Below are positions 51,578-60,769 of a stretch of 64,000 nucleotides of DNA, in pieces. The notes beneath the pieces are model-generated. The model was not told the DNA's origin. It worked only from the letters and a program-made list of their open reading frames with translations, and made no database searches. The DNA lies in assembly GCA_937924525.1 (NCBI GenBank), contig CALDSU010000008.1, forward strand, positions 248,001 to 312,000, in the 5' to 3' direction. The first letter of the stretch is position 1. The number at the start of each line of letters is the position of its first letter. Source of the stretch: an uncultured Bryobacteraceae bacterium (GTDB lineage: Bacteria > Acidobacteriota > Terriglobia > Bryobacterales > Bryobacteraceae). The translations under genes and the position numbers were made by a program.

Positions 51578-52675
51578 TCACGGCCGGCCGAACCACCCGA
51601 GCGGAATGCTCCGGAATCGGAGACTGTACATCTTGTTTTTGCCGTAATAGTAGGTCAGCAGCGCGCGCCCGTTGTGCAGCGTGACGCTGGTGTAGGCGTA
51701 CGTCGCTGCGGGGTCGGGCTCGATGACCTGGTAGGGCGACCACGTCTTGCCCTCATCGGGCGACACCGCCGCCACCAGGGGCGTGCGGGGACCGCTGTGG
51801 TCGCTGTCCAGACGCACCTCAGGATTGTAGATGATCGCCACCCGGCCGTCCGGCAGCCGGAAGATCGTGCTGGGCGATTCCGGCGCGGCGACCGTCCACG
51901 GCGCCGCCGGACTCCACGTCACGCCCCCGTCGGCGGAAAGCGCATGCCAGACCTGGCCCACCTGGGTCCGGATGATTTGCAGCACGCGGCCATCTTGCAG
52001 TTCGAGCAGACCGGGTTCCATCGCGCCGCGCCGCGGGGCGGTGAGCACCGACGGGCTGCGCCGGAACGTGCGCCCATCGTCGTCCGAGTAATAAACCACG
52101 TTGCGGAACGTCTGTCCTTTGGCGAAAACCGTGCCGGTGAAGGAAAGGGGGCACAGGATCCGTCCCGAGCGAAGCTGGATCACCCGCGCGTTGTTCATGA
52201 CGTAGTAGCCAGGGTCGCGCAGCACCCGCACCGGCGGGCTCCAGGTCTTGCCTTCGTCCGCCGAGCGGCGCACGACAGGGTATAAGTCCTCCTCGGAGTT
52301 CTTCACCAGAAAGAAGAACAGGATCTCGCCCGACTTGCGCGACCGAAGAAAACTTACCGACATCACGTTCTGCCGGCCAATGTTCTCCTGCAAGCGGAAC
52401 GGGGTTCCCCAGGTGCGTCCGCCGTCGCGCGAAATCGCAGCGGTGATTTGCGCGGTGGATTCATCGCGGCTGCCGCCGTGGAACGCCGACCAGGCGGCGA
52501 GCAGCGAGCCGTCCTGCAGCACGATCACATCGCCTTCCGTGTTCCGCGGGTTGTCCTCGGTGGCCTCCGCAAGAAAATTGGCGAAGGGCTCCTGCGCGAT
52601 GGCGTTTCCGGAGACCGCCAGCAGCGCGGCGGCCAGACATTCCGCGAGGTTTTTCGTCATCGGTCTCGATTCCAT
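51578..52675 (-). CDS. Secreted sialidase-like (BNR-repeat) protein
   Basis: A 365-residue exported beta-propeller with at least five Asp-box/BNR repeats (SRDGGRTW, SADEGKTW, SDDDGRTF, SADGGVTW, SPDEGKTW) and an N-terminal signal (CLAAALLAVSGNAIAQ). It is the GH33-related sialidase superfamily fold, but sialic-acid-binding arginines cannot be confirmed by eye. Two starts are possible, the ATG at 52675 (AGGGA upstream) or 52660. Either lies inside the 3' part of the preceding gene (see there). It is the last gene of a putative four-gene minus-strand unit downstream of the TonB receptor. Confidence 0.8.
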   Translation of the reverse strand: MESRPMTKNLAECLAAALLAVSGNAIAQEPFANFLAEATEDNPRNTEGDVIVLQDGSLLAAWSAFHGGSRDESTAQITAAISRDGGRTWGTPFRLQENIGRQNVMSVSFLRSRKSGEILFFFLVKNSEEDLYPVVRRSADEGKTWSPPVRVLRDPGYYVMNNARVIQLRSGRILCPLSFTGTVFAKGQTFRNVVYYSDDDGRTFRRSPSVLTAPRRGAMEPGLLELQDGRVLQIIRTQVGQVWHALSADGGVTWSPAAPWTVAAPESPSTIFRLPDGRVAIIYNPEVRLDSDHSGPRTPLVAAVSPDEGKTWSPYQVIEPDPAATYAYTSVTLHNGRALLTYYYGKNKMYSLRFRSIPLGWFGRP

Positions 52676-53852
52676 ATTCCCTGGGGTGCTGCGGCAGTTT
52701 CGGCGCCTGGTAACGCACGGCCAGTTGCGGAGTCTCCAGCCGCTGCTGGCCCTGGAGGCGCGAGGTCAGGCACGCCTCCAATATGCCGCTGACGATCAGG
52801 GTCCGCTCGGCCGGGTACGGCGCTTGGCCGGTGATGAACATCTCTTCGATCTTACTCACCAGGCACGCGGAATACGACACGTTCGGCGTCGGCGGCAGGA
52901 AGAACTGCGTGGACGGAATGCCGGGCATGCCCTTGACGCGCGCGGCGAAGGTGAAGTCGCGCACTGCGCCATTCAGCATCAGCAGGGTGGTGCGGAGGCC
53001 GTCCCGATGTTCGATGAAATAGGCCGCGGGGTTCTTCACCAGTTGGGGCAGCGCGCCGGAGCCCACCAGGTCCTGCGTGCGGCCGTCGGCCAGGGTCAGC
53101 CCTTGGGGCGAATCGCTGCGTGACAGCGCCGCGGTCAGCAGGCGGGCGGACCACTTCCCTTCCCGGCCGGCTTGCCACACCGCGTCGCCTTCGATCATCT
53201 GTACGGCGCGCACGCCCGTCTCGCCGCCCTTGCGTCGTTCGATCATGCACTGCATGGCTTCCAGCGCGTGGTAGTCCATCGGGTCTGATCCCCCCACGCC
53301 GACCATGAGGGCTTCCTGGATCTCGCACCCGAGAGGCAATTCCAGATCCGGCAAGCGCCAGGTGACGGGGAGCGAGGAGCCGGCGAGCACCGGAAACTTC
53401 AGCCGCCTCGCGCTGTCGATCATCCACTGGGCTTTCTCGAAGCTATAGGACAGGTGTTTGTCGTTATAGATGGGCACGCTGCGCCCGTCCTGCTCGAACA
53501 CCTCCACGCATTGCTGGAAGAACTCGTAGCGCGGATAGAGCACCTGGCCTTTTTCGTTGCGCGGGTATTCGCCATGCTCGGCGATCAGCAGGACGGCGTC
53601 CACCGCCAGGCGGTTGCCGCCGCAGCGCAACGCTTCCGCGATCGTGGGATACACCTGGAAGCCAAACTCCTTGGCCCGCTCCCCACTTTGATCGCCCTGC
53701 GGCTTCTGGTCCACGTACAGCGAAACCACCTTCAGGTCCGGCCGATGCCACTCGCCCGCAAGGGGATAGCCGATCAGAAACCGGTCGCCGATGTGTTGGG
53801 CGTGGGAAAGGTAACGGTAAATGGAGGCCAGGATGGCGACGCGTTTCGGCAT
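52461..53852 (-). CDS. Paralogue B of an unrecognised pair; overlaps the next gene
   Basis: This 463-residue frame has the same architecture as the gene at 53856: SHAQHIGDRFLIGYPLAGEWHRP, LLIAEHGEYPRNEKGQ, YPRYEFF, SLPVTWRLPDLE, ERRKGGETGVRAVQ, PYPAERTLIVSG and LQGQQRLETPQLAVRYQAP. It has no signal peptide. The family match ends just after RYQAP (about 52690), where the paralogue stops a few residues later. Here the frame runs on for ~75 codons of Arg/Gly-rich, non-conserved sequence, overlapping the sialidase-like ORF by up to 215 bp. The stop may have been lost by a small deletion. I recognise no catalytic family. Confidence 0.65.
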   Translation of the reverse strand: MPKRVAILASIYRYLSHAQHIGDRFLIGYPLAGEWHRPDLKVVSLYVDQKPQGDQSGERAKEFGFQVYPTIAEALRCGGNRLAVDAVLLIAEHGEYPRNEKGQVLYPRYEFFQQCVEVFEQDGRSVPIYNDKHLSYSFEKAQWMIDSARRLKFPVLAGSSLPVTWRLPDLELPLGCEIQEALMVGVGGSDPMDYHALEAMQCMIERRKGGETGVRAVQMIEGDAVWQAGREGKWSARLLTAALSRSDSPQGLTLADGRTQDLVGSGALPQLVKNPAAYFIEHRDGLRTTLLMLNGAVRDFTFAARVKGMPGIPSTQFFLPPTPNVSYSACLVSKIEEMFITGQAPYPAERTLIVSGILEACLTSRLQGQQRLETPQLAVRYQAPKLPQHPREYGIETDDEKPRGMSGRRAAGGLRKRHRAGALRQFSCGGHRGQPAEHGRRCDRAAGRLAARRLVGVPRRQPR

Positions 53853-53855
53853 GAA

Positions 53856-55106
53856 TCAGGTCCTCCAGAAGGTCGATTCCCGGGTGGCGCGGTACGCAAT
53901 GTCCGCCAGGTGGGGCGTTTCGTAGCGCACCTGGCCGCGGTACAAGCTCTCCACGCCCGCGGCGGTGAGGCCCGTGGTCAACAACGTCCGCTCCACCGGA
54001 TACGGCGGTTTACCCGTCAGGAACATCTGCTCGATGTTGTTCACGAGCGGGCTGAAGAAGTTCGCGAGGGAGGCGCGCGCCGGAGGCATCGGCAGGTACA
54101 TCTGGACCGAAAACGGTTGGCGGCGCCCGCGGATCCGCGCCGCGAAGTTGAAATCCTGCACCAGACCGTTCATCAGCAGCATGGCGCCCATCAGCCCATC
54201 CGTGTGCTGGTAGCGGTAGGCGACGGGATTCTTCACCAGCCGTTTCATGTCCGCGCGAGATGGGAGATCGTGGTTGAACCCCGCGCGCGAAGGCGTCAGC
54301 GTGTGGCTGCGGCACAGCGCGGCCACCGCCAACTCTTGCGGCCACACTCCCTCGTCCCAGGCCTTCCAGAAGCGCTCGCCGCGGTAGGCCTCCAGCCACC
54401 GCACGCCCGTTTCTCCGCCCTTGCGGCGCTCCACGAGGCATTGCGTCGTCTCCAGCGCGTGAAAGTCGTAGCTGTCGACGCCGCCGTAGGCCACGCACAT
54501 CGCTTCCTCGACTTCGACGTTGGCCGGCATCTCGACCGAGGGCGTCCGCCAGGTGACCGGGAGCGAAGAACCGGCCATGAACGCGAAGCCCAGTCTCCGC
54601 GCATCGTCATACATCTGGCGGGCCCACTCCCAGTTCCACGACAGGTGCTTGTCGTTGAACACCGGCACGGCGCGCCCGCTGGATTCAAACACCTTCATGA
54701 TTTCCCGCCAGAATTCATAGCGCGGATACTGCGTCTGCCGCTTTTCGTTGCGGGGGTAACGGCCGTGCTCGCCGATGAGCAGCACCCCATCGACGGCCAG
54801 GCGGGAAGTGCCTAGCGTCAGCGCGTCCGCAATCGTCGGATAGATCTTCATCGACGGATGGCGGGCCGCGCGTTCCCGGCTGAGGTCGTTGTCCCCCACC
54901 TGGTCGACGAACAGCGAGACGAGGTCCATGGGCGGCCGGTGATGGTCTCCGTTCCAGCCGTAGCCTTCCAGAAACCGGTCGACAATGTGCTGGGCGTGGG
55001 AGTACTTGAAATAGATGGTGGCCAGCGCCGCGATCCTGGGCCGCCGGGGCTGGCCAAAAGCCAGCGCGGGCGTACCGGCCAGCAGTTCTCTACGGGAGAT
55101 CCTCAT
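53856..55106 (-). CDS. Paralogue A of an unrecognised pair; Tat-exported
   Basis: The 416-residue product begins with a Tat-like leader (MRISRRELLAGTPALAFG) and is not assigned to a named family. It shares with paralogue B a block order: IYFKYSHAQHIVDRFLEGY, LVSLFVDQ, LLIGEHGRYPRNEKRQTQYPRYEF, VFNDKHLSWNW, MAGSSLPVTWRTPSVEMP, ERRKGGETGVRWLEAY and PPYPVERTLLTTGLT. Conserved His, Asp and Glu residues in these blocks (SHAQH, EHGRYPRNE) look like possible metal or catalytic positions. The genes are head to tail, 3 bp apart, and share the locus with a beta-helix protein and a sialidase-like protein, which suggests a role in glycan handling. Confidence 0.65.
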   Translation of the reverse strand: MRISRRELLAGTPALAFGQPRRPRIAALATIYFKYSHAQHIVDRFLEGYGWNGDHHRPPMDLVSLFVDQVGDNDLSRERAARHPSMKIYPTIADALTLGTSRLAVDGVLLIGEHGRYPRNEKRQTQYPRYEFWREIMKVFESSGRAVPVFNDKHLSWNWEWARQMYDDARRLGFAFMAGSSLPVTWRTPSVEMPANVEVEEAMCVAYGGVDSYDFHALETTQCLVERRKGGETGVRWLEAYRGERFWKAWDEGVWPQELAVAALCRSHTLTPSRAGFNHDLPSRADMKRLVKNPVAYRYQHTDGLMGAMLLMNGLVQDFNFAARIRGRRQPFSVQMYLPMPPARASLANFFSPLVNNIEQMFLTGKPPYPVERTLLTTGLTAAGVESLYRGQVRYETPHLADIAYRATRESTFWRT

Positions 55107-55233
55107 AGTGGCTCGATGCTAGGATACGGGTTTGCCGCGGGGGGATGCCACTGGTGGCGCCGGGACTGCCCGGGTTCCCCCGGCAGGAACGCGGAGTCCT
55201 AACCGGCCGATGGAGCCAGGCAACCTCGTCCGA

Positions 55234-57273
55234 CTACGGCTGGCGTCGGGGGCGCGGGCCGACGCGTTCCAGCGGCAGCGGCTGGAATCCCATCCGCCGC
55301 GGCGGAGCGTCCGGTCGCAGGCGGAAGTCGCCCTTCGCGCGGTCGACAAAGCCGGGCGTGTGCCCCAGGTAGTTGTCCCGCACTTCCACCACCGCGCGGT
55401 CCACTTCCGGCGTGATCTGGATCCAACCCTTGCCGCCGGTGAAGATGTTCCGCACGATCCGGTTGCCTTTGGGCATGCCGGGATTGTCATCCAGGTAAGT
55501 GAGGAGCCCGGGATAGCGGTCGCGATACGGCGGCTCCCGGTACTTCACGGCCTCGAGTTCCTTCTGAATGGCCGGGATGTCCGCGAACGAAGCCGAGGCC
55601 CAACCCAGCCCGCGCCCGTCCAGGCTCAGCGCCGGATCGCAATCCACGAAGATATTGTTCTCGACGAGGTTGTCGCGTCCGCCGCCGATCTTGACGCCGT
55701 ACACCCGGTGAAACACGTTGCCGGAGATGGTGGTGCCGCCCATGAAGTCGTCCAGGTACACGGCCGGCGCCTGCGACTTGCCGCCGATGCCGCGGATGGC
55801 GCGGAAGACGTTGTTCCGCACCTGGTTTCCCCGCGCGGTCCGGTTGAGCCCGTTGGCGTAGAAGGCGCCGCAGTCGTCGCTCTCCAGGCACAACTCGGAG
55901 AACTCGTTGAAGTCCACGCGGTGGTCGTTGCCGTCCAGCAGCACGCCGGCGTGCGGCGCGTGGCGGATGCGGTTGTGCTCGACGATGCTGCCCACGCCTT
56001 TCAGGTTCACGGCGGCGCGATAGGTGAGCCGCCAGCGACTGTAGTGATGAATGTCGCAGTCGCGCACGGCATGCCGGGCAGGGGTGAGGGTCTTGGGATC
56101 GCCCGCCTGGATCAGCACCCCGCCGTCGCCGGTGCCGGTGATCTCGCAGCGCGCGACCGTGTGGCCCTGGCCGCCTTCGATGGTGACCGCGTTGTTCCCC
56201 ACGTTCCGCAAGCGGCAGTCTTCCAGGGCGATGCCCTCGCCGCCGCGGATCTCGACGGCGTTGCCGCGTCCGTATTCCACGATGAAACCCTGGAACCGGA
56301 TGTGCGAAGCGTCCCGGAGATCGAGGAGCGGGCCGGTGAGCACGGAAACATGCGCCTGGCCGGGGCGGACCGGTTCGGGCGGGTAGAAGTAAAGCTTCCC
56401 GTTGCGGCGATCAAGATACCATTCGCCGGGCTCATCGAGTTCTTCGAGGATGTTCACCGCGTAGTAGCGGCGGCCGACCGAGGAAAAGTTGCGATTGATC
56501 ACCTTGCCGGTGGTCTGGTCGGCCATGCGCGCGCGGACCACCCCTTCGCGGTCGAAGACGATCAGCCCCTCGTCGGGACGGATTTCCTTGATGCGTTCGT
56601 AGGTGGCCCACCAGTCGTAGACCCAGAAGCCGTGCAGCCAGGCGTCGGGAGCGTGGAGCCAGCGGCGCGGCCGCCCGCCGACGTAGATAAAGCGGTCGCC
56701 CTGGGAACCGTCCGGCACCCAGGCGATGGTGAACCAGCCTTTGTTGGCGGCGGAAGGATCGGGCCAGCGGGCCAGCGTCATGGGACGGCCGCCATAGAAT
56801 AATTCGACGCCGGCCGGTCCTTCGGCCTGGATCACGCCATACTCGCGGATTCCCTGGGCGGCGAGATCGGCTTCGACAATGAACTCGCGATAGGCTTCGT
56901 CAAAGCGCTGGGCGGTGGCGGGGTCGCGGACGGGAGTGAACGCCTTCACCGCGCGCCCGCCGCTCAGGTGTACGGCCGCGCCCGGGGCCGCCACCCATCG
57001 CACGGGCGCGCCAGGGGCGCCGCTGTCCTCGGGGCCAAAACGCAGGGATCCGGACAACTCGTACACGCCCGCGCGGAGCATGACGGTGACGGGTTCGGCG
57101 GGCCGGGCGGCGCGGATTTTCCTTACCCGCGTTTGGGCAGCGGTGAGCGTCTGGATTGGCGCGGCTGCCGTTGCACCGCTGTTCCGGTCGTCGCCCACGG
57201 GCGAAACGTGGAGCGTTGCGGCAGAACCAACCGCGAGGAATAGAAAGAGCGAAACCAGAGTAGTCAGCTTCAT
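55234..57273 (-). CDS. Secreted right-handed parallel beta-helix protein
   Basis: A 679-residue protein with a signal (LTTLVSLFLFLAVGSAA). From about residue 300 there are beta-helix coils recognised by NxV/I repeats: LEDCRLRNVGNNAVTIEGG, VARCEITGTGDGGVLIQAG, VRNNVFRAIRGIGG, TTISGNVFHRVYGVKIGGG, LVENNIFVDCDPALSLDG. Such folds occur in pectate lyases, alginate lyases, chondroitinases and sulfatase-like glycan enzymes; catalytic Lys/Arg pairs cannot be assigned by eye. The N-terminal domain (GDRFIYVGGRPRRWLHAPDAW) is likely carbohydrate-binding. A terminator-like hairpin lies directly upstream of the ATG at 57273 (see separate entry). Confidence 0.78.
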   Translation of the reverse strand: MKLTTLVSLFLFLAVGSAATLHVSPVGDDRNSGATAAAPIQTLTAAQTRVRKIRAARPAEPVTVMLRAGVYELSGSLRFGPEDSGAPGAPVRWVAAPGAAVHLSGGRAVKAFTPVRDPATAQRFDEAYREFIVEADLAAQGIREYGVIQAEGPAGVELFYGGRPMTLARWPDPSAANKGWFTIAWVPDGSQGDRFIYVGGRPRRWLHAPDAWLHGFWVYDWWATYERIKEIRPDEGLIVFDREGVVRARMADQTTGKVINRNFSSVGRRYYAVNILEELDEPGEWYLDRRNGKLYFYPPEPVRPGQAHVSVLTGPLLDLRDASHIRFQGFIVEYGRGNAVEIRGGEGIALEDCRLRNVGNNAVTIEGGQGHTVARCEITGTGDGGVLIQAGDPKTLTPARHAVRDCDIHHYSRWRLTYRAAVNLKGVGSIVEHNRIRHAPHAGVLLDGNDHRVDFNEFSELCLESDDCGAFYANGLNRTARGNQVRNNVFRAIRGIGGKSQAPAVYLDDFMGGTTISGNVFHRVYGVKIGGGRDNLVENNIFVDCDPALSLDGRGLGWASASFADIPAIQKELEAVKYREPPYRDRYPGLLTYLDDNPGMPKGNRIVRNIFTGGKGWIQITPEVDRAVVEVRDNYLGHTPGFVDRAKGDFRLRPDAPPRRMGFQPLPLERVGPRPRRQP

Positions 57274-57275
57274 CA

Positions 57276-57303
57276 CAAAAAAGGACCGGCCAAAGCCGGT
57301 CCC
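57276..57303 (-). terminator. Rho-independent terminator hairpin just before the beta-helix ATG
   Basis: On the minus strand GGGACCGGC (57295-57303) pairs with GCCGGTCC (57283-57290), loop TTTG, followed by a run of seven T (57276-57282). The T-run ends only 2 bp before the ATG at 57273. It would end transcripts of the TonB receptor gene, or attenuate the beta-helix gene if transcription reads through. Confidence 0.75.
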
Positions 57304-57389
57304 AGGGGCAACCATTTGGATGCGCCGCTCGAGTGCGGCGCCAGGCGGGCCGGATGGCGTCCGGCCCGGAATCAGTCCTGCCAAACCCT

Positions 57390-60300
57390 CTAGAACTGGA
57401 CGGCGAGTTCGAAGCGAAGCGTCCGCCAGCTTCCAAAATTGTAGGCCGACGGGCTGTCAAAGAAGTATGCGTCTGCCCGTCCGACGATCGAGCGGGGGTT
57501 GGTGACGATGTAAGCCGTGCGGCCGAAGGTGCCTTTCGGCTGCACGTTGAAGATGTCCAGGGCTTGAGCGCCGATTCGCAGGCTGGGGAACCGCTCGATG
57601 CCGGAGAACTGGATCGTCTTGTAAATGCCGCCGTCCATGCGTGCGCCGCCGATCCCTTCAATAATGCCCCGGCCGGCGTTGCCGTACCGCCCCGCCGCCG
57701 GGCGGACAAAGTCATCCGGATTGAAGATGCGCGTGTAGTCCTGGTTGGACACCCTGCCCGAACCGATGCGGTCGGGCCGAATGTCGGTTTGCCCGGTTCC
57801 CGCCGCGTCGAAGCCCTGCCAATACGGGGTGTAGAAACGTCCGGTCTGGCCGATGAAGAAGCCGGACAGCGTCCAACCGCCGATGATGCCGTTGAGAATC
57901 GCGCCGCCCGGACCCGGCACGCTGTTCAGAAACTGGCGCCCGCGGCCGAAGGGCACGTCCCAGGTGAACATCGACTTAAACACATGCCGCGGAGTCGTGT
58001 GGCAGTTTCCCCGGTCACGCCGGCGGTCGTAAGGGTTCTCAATGGTCGGCCCGCCCGCGCCGATGGAACCGATGTAGGTGAGGAATGCGGCGCCGTCGAA
58101 CTCATCGACATCGGTAAGGCACTTGGCCAACGTATAGCCGCCGTTGACCATGAAGCCGTTGGCGAAGCGTCGTTCCAACTGGAACTCGCCCGCCTGGTAG
58201 AAGGAATTGCCGCCCGTCTCGCGGAGGGTGACGCCGGTCCACTGCGGATACACCCGGCGGTTCGGCGTGAAGGGCGTTGTGCTGGCCGGGGGAAGGTTGA
58301 TGTTCCGACCGTACGCCAGGTGCGTGCCGCGGGTCATGATGTAGGACGCGCGCGCCACGAACTGTCCGGGCAACCGCTGCTGGATGGTCAGATTCGCCTG
58401 GTGATGCAGCGGCCACCGCATGTCCGGAACCACGCCGCCGACGCCGAGACCCGCGATGGGGCGAAAGCCCAACGCACCCGCGCCCTGCGGGAACGGATTC
58501 GACAACGTGAAGATCGGCTGGCAATTCACGGTGCTGCCTTCCGGGCAAACCAGCCGATTCTGGAAATCCTCCAGCCCCGCCTGGAACGGACCGCCGGTGA
58601 TGGGACCGAAGGCCTGCTGAATGCCATACATCGAATAGCCCGCCCGAATGACGGTGCCGTCCATCGCCTGATATGCAAAGCCGAGTCTCGGCAGGAACTG
58701 CCGCAAGGGATTTACCAACCGGTCCGGAAAACCGGAAACCTGGTCGCGGGTGACGATCCGATTGCGAATGGCCGGCGCCAGACCGGGCGACAGAAGGCCC
58801 AGGGCTGCCTGGTTGCGGACCACCAGGTTGCCGGACGCCAGATCAAAGTTGTACACGCGCCCCTGTTCCTCAATCGGGGTGGTGTTGTACTGGAAGCGGC
58901 CGCCAAAGGTAATCGTCAGACGCTTGCTCGCCCGCCATTCCTCGGCGACGTAGAAGCCCATCATCTTGTTCACCCGGCTGGACAATCCAAAAGGTTGCGC
59001 CCGGGCCGTAGTGAAAGGAATACCCAGCAGGAAATCACCCAACCCCTGGCTGGTGGCGAAACCGGTGAAGTTATAGGAGCCGAAGATGTCACCATAGGTG
59101 TCCGTGCTCGTTCCCGGGTTGATCACCTCAACGCCGAACTTGGTGGTCCACCGGCCCTTTAGCCAGCTCACATTATCGCGAAGCGTCCAGAAGCGCGCGT
59201 CCGACACGCTTTGATTATTGAAAGCGACGGGCGTGATGCCGGAAACGCTGAACCGCGGGCCGCCCCGGATGGGCGGCGCGTTGGCCGGCGCCGGCAGTCC
59301 CAGCGCCTGGTTCACGTCGCGGCCAACCGTATCGACCTGGTTGCTCTGCCAGGGCCCCAGCCGGAATCCAAAACTGGCCTCGTTGATGACGGACGGCGAG
59401 ATCACATGCACATCGGAGATATTGAAGAAGTTCACCCGCTGGAGCACATAGGCCCGCCCCTGGTCCAGCAGTCCACCAAAGACCGGATTGTTCTGATCGT
59501 AGCGGTTCTTGGCATACGAAAAGCTCAGGTTGTTCCGGGAGCCGATGGCCTGATCAATCCGGAAGAACCAATCAAGTTGGTCCCATTTCAGATTCTCGAG
59601 TTGGGTGAAGTTGTTGGGCGCAAAGGCGCCCGTGAAGGAAGGATAGAACCGGTCGAATACCGCCCGCGTGACCGGGTGAATCCGGTTGGCCGGGATGGTG
59701 TTGTTGGGAAAAGGCTGGCCGGTGAGCGGATCATTCACCGTCCGGCCCAATTCCCGCAGGTCGCCACCCTTCATATTGTTCGTGGGAATCGTGGTGGCGA
59801 ACGGGAAGATCAGCTTCGGGGCGTTCCATTCGAGGCTCGTGTGGAAGAACGTCTTATTCTTGCCGTTGTACAGTTTCGGAATCAGGACCGGTCCCGAGAA
59901 GCGATAGCCGGCGCGCACATCGGGCGTGTTGGTTCCCCGGCCGGGCGCGTACCAGGGCGTCGCATTCAGACGGGCATTGCCGATATCCGTCCAAACCTCG
60001 CCGTGAAAGTCGTTGGTGCCCTTCCCGGTGAACATCTTGGCGGTGGTGGTGGTGGCGTGTTCGGCGTCGGCGTTCAGCACGGCGGCCTGCACCTCCAGGA
60101 TGGACCGCCGCGGGATGCGGACGCCGCCGCTTGATCCATCGGCGTTCAGCACCGCGCCGTCAAGCGTTTGCCGGGCGTCTTTGGCGCGCGATCCGTAAGC
60201 GACGAGGTCCTGGCCTCCGCCATAGTTGACGCCGAGACTCTGGGCCAGATAGTTACCGGCCGGCAGGAGCGACGGATAAAAGATGACCGGAGGCCGGTCC

Positions 60301-60722
60301 AGGTACCTGCTGGAGAAATCCGTCGTGATGGAGGTCGACTGCGTCTCCAGGCGCGCCACGTCGGCGGTGACGGTAATGGCCTGGGTGGTGTCGCCCAACG
60401 TCAGCGCGACGTCCCGCCGCTCGGTAAAGCCCGCTGAGACGCGGATGCCGGTCACGCGATACTCCTGGAACCCGGACTTGATGGCCGTAACGGTGTAAAC
60501 GCCCGGCAGCAAGCCGGAAATCAAGTAATCGCCCGTGTCGCGGGTCGCCACCGTGAAGCCCACTTGCGTGGCTTCATTGACGGCGCGGACCTGCGCGTCC
60601 GCCACCGGGGCGCCGGTGGGGTCGGTAACAACGCCGCGAATGGCGCCGAACTGGCTCTGGGCCAGGGCGCTCGAGGTGGCGAGCAAAGCGGCGAGCAGGA
60701 AGCGGCAAATTCGCAAAGACAT
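57390..60722 (-). CDS. Oar-like TonB-dependent outer-membrane receptor
   Basis: An 1110-residue protein with signal MSLRICRFLLAALLATSSALAQ and a carboxypeptidase-regulatory-like domain at 25-110 (GAIRGVVTDPTGAPVADAQVRAVNEATQ, DYLISGLLPGVYTVTAIKSGF). A plug domain follows (QTLDGAVLNADGSSGGVRIPRRSI), then a large barrel with aromatic-rich strands (for example TTKFGVEVINPG, RTLRFELAVQF) ending in Phe. Its TonB box is not evident. A strong divergent promoter (see next entry) controls it and the GntR gene. It is probably the outer-membrane port for whatever substrate the downstream beta-helix, sialidase-like and paralogous proteins process. Confidence 0.87.
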   Translation of the reverse strand: MSLRICRFLLAALLATSSALAQSQFGAIRGVVTDPTGAPVADAQVRAVNEATQVGFTVATRDTGDYLISGLLPGVYTVTAIKSGFQEYRVTGIRVSAGFTERRDVALTLGDTTQAITVTADVARLETQSTSITTDFSSRYLDRPPVIFYPSLLPAGNYLAQSLGVNYGGGQDLVAYGSRAKDARQTLDGAVLNADGSSGGVRIPRRSILEVQAAVLNADAEHATTTTAKMFTGKGTNDFHGEVWTDIGNARLNATPWYAPGRGTNTPDVRAGYRFSGPVLIPKLYNGKNKTFFHTSLEWNAPKLIFPFATTIPTNNMKGGDLRELGRTVNDPLTGQPFPNNTIPANRIHPVTRAVFDRFYPSFTGAFAPNNFTQLENLKWDQLDWFFRIDQAIGSRNNLSFSYAKNRYDQNNPVFGGLLDQGRAYVLQRVNFFNISDVHVISPSVINEASFGFRLGPWQSNQVDTVGRDVNQALGLPAPANAPPIRGGPRFSVSGITPVAFNNQSVSDARFWTLRDNVSWLKGRWTTKFGVEVINPGTSTDTYGDIFGSYNFTGFATSQGLGDFLLGIPFTTARAQPFGLSSRVNKMMGFYVAEEWRASKRLTITFGGRFQYNTTPIEEQGRVYNFDLASGNLVVRNQAALGLLSPGLAPAIRNRIVTRDQVSGFPDRLVNPLRQFLPRLGFAYQAMDGTVIRAGYSMYGIQQAFGPITGGPFQAGLEDFQNRLVCPEGSTVNCQPIFTLSNPFPQGAGALGFRPIAGLGVGGVVPDMRWPLHHQANLTIQQRLPGQFVARASYIMTRGTHLAYGRNINLPPASTTPFTPNRRVYPQWTGVTLRETGGNSFYQAGEFQLERRFANGFMVNGGYTLAKCLTDVDEFDGAAFLTYIGSIGAGGPTIENPYDRRRDRGNCHTTPRHVFKSMFTWDVPFGRGRQFLNSVPGPGGAILNGIIGGWTLSGFFIGQTGRFYTPYWQGFDAAGTGQTDIRPDRIGSGRVSNQDYTRIFNPDDFVRPAAGRYGNAGRGIIEGIGGARMDGGIYKTIQFSGIERFPSLRIGAQALDIFNVQPKGTFGRTAYIVTNPRSIVGRADAYFFDSPSAYNFGSWRTLRFELAVQF

Positions 60723-60769
60723 GGTCAGCCTCTCTGGGGGGTGTGAAGATCCCGTGTCACGTTTGTGTC

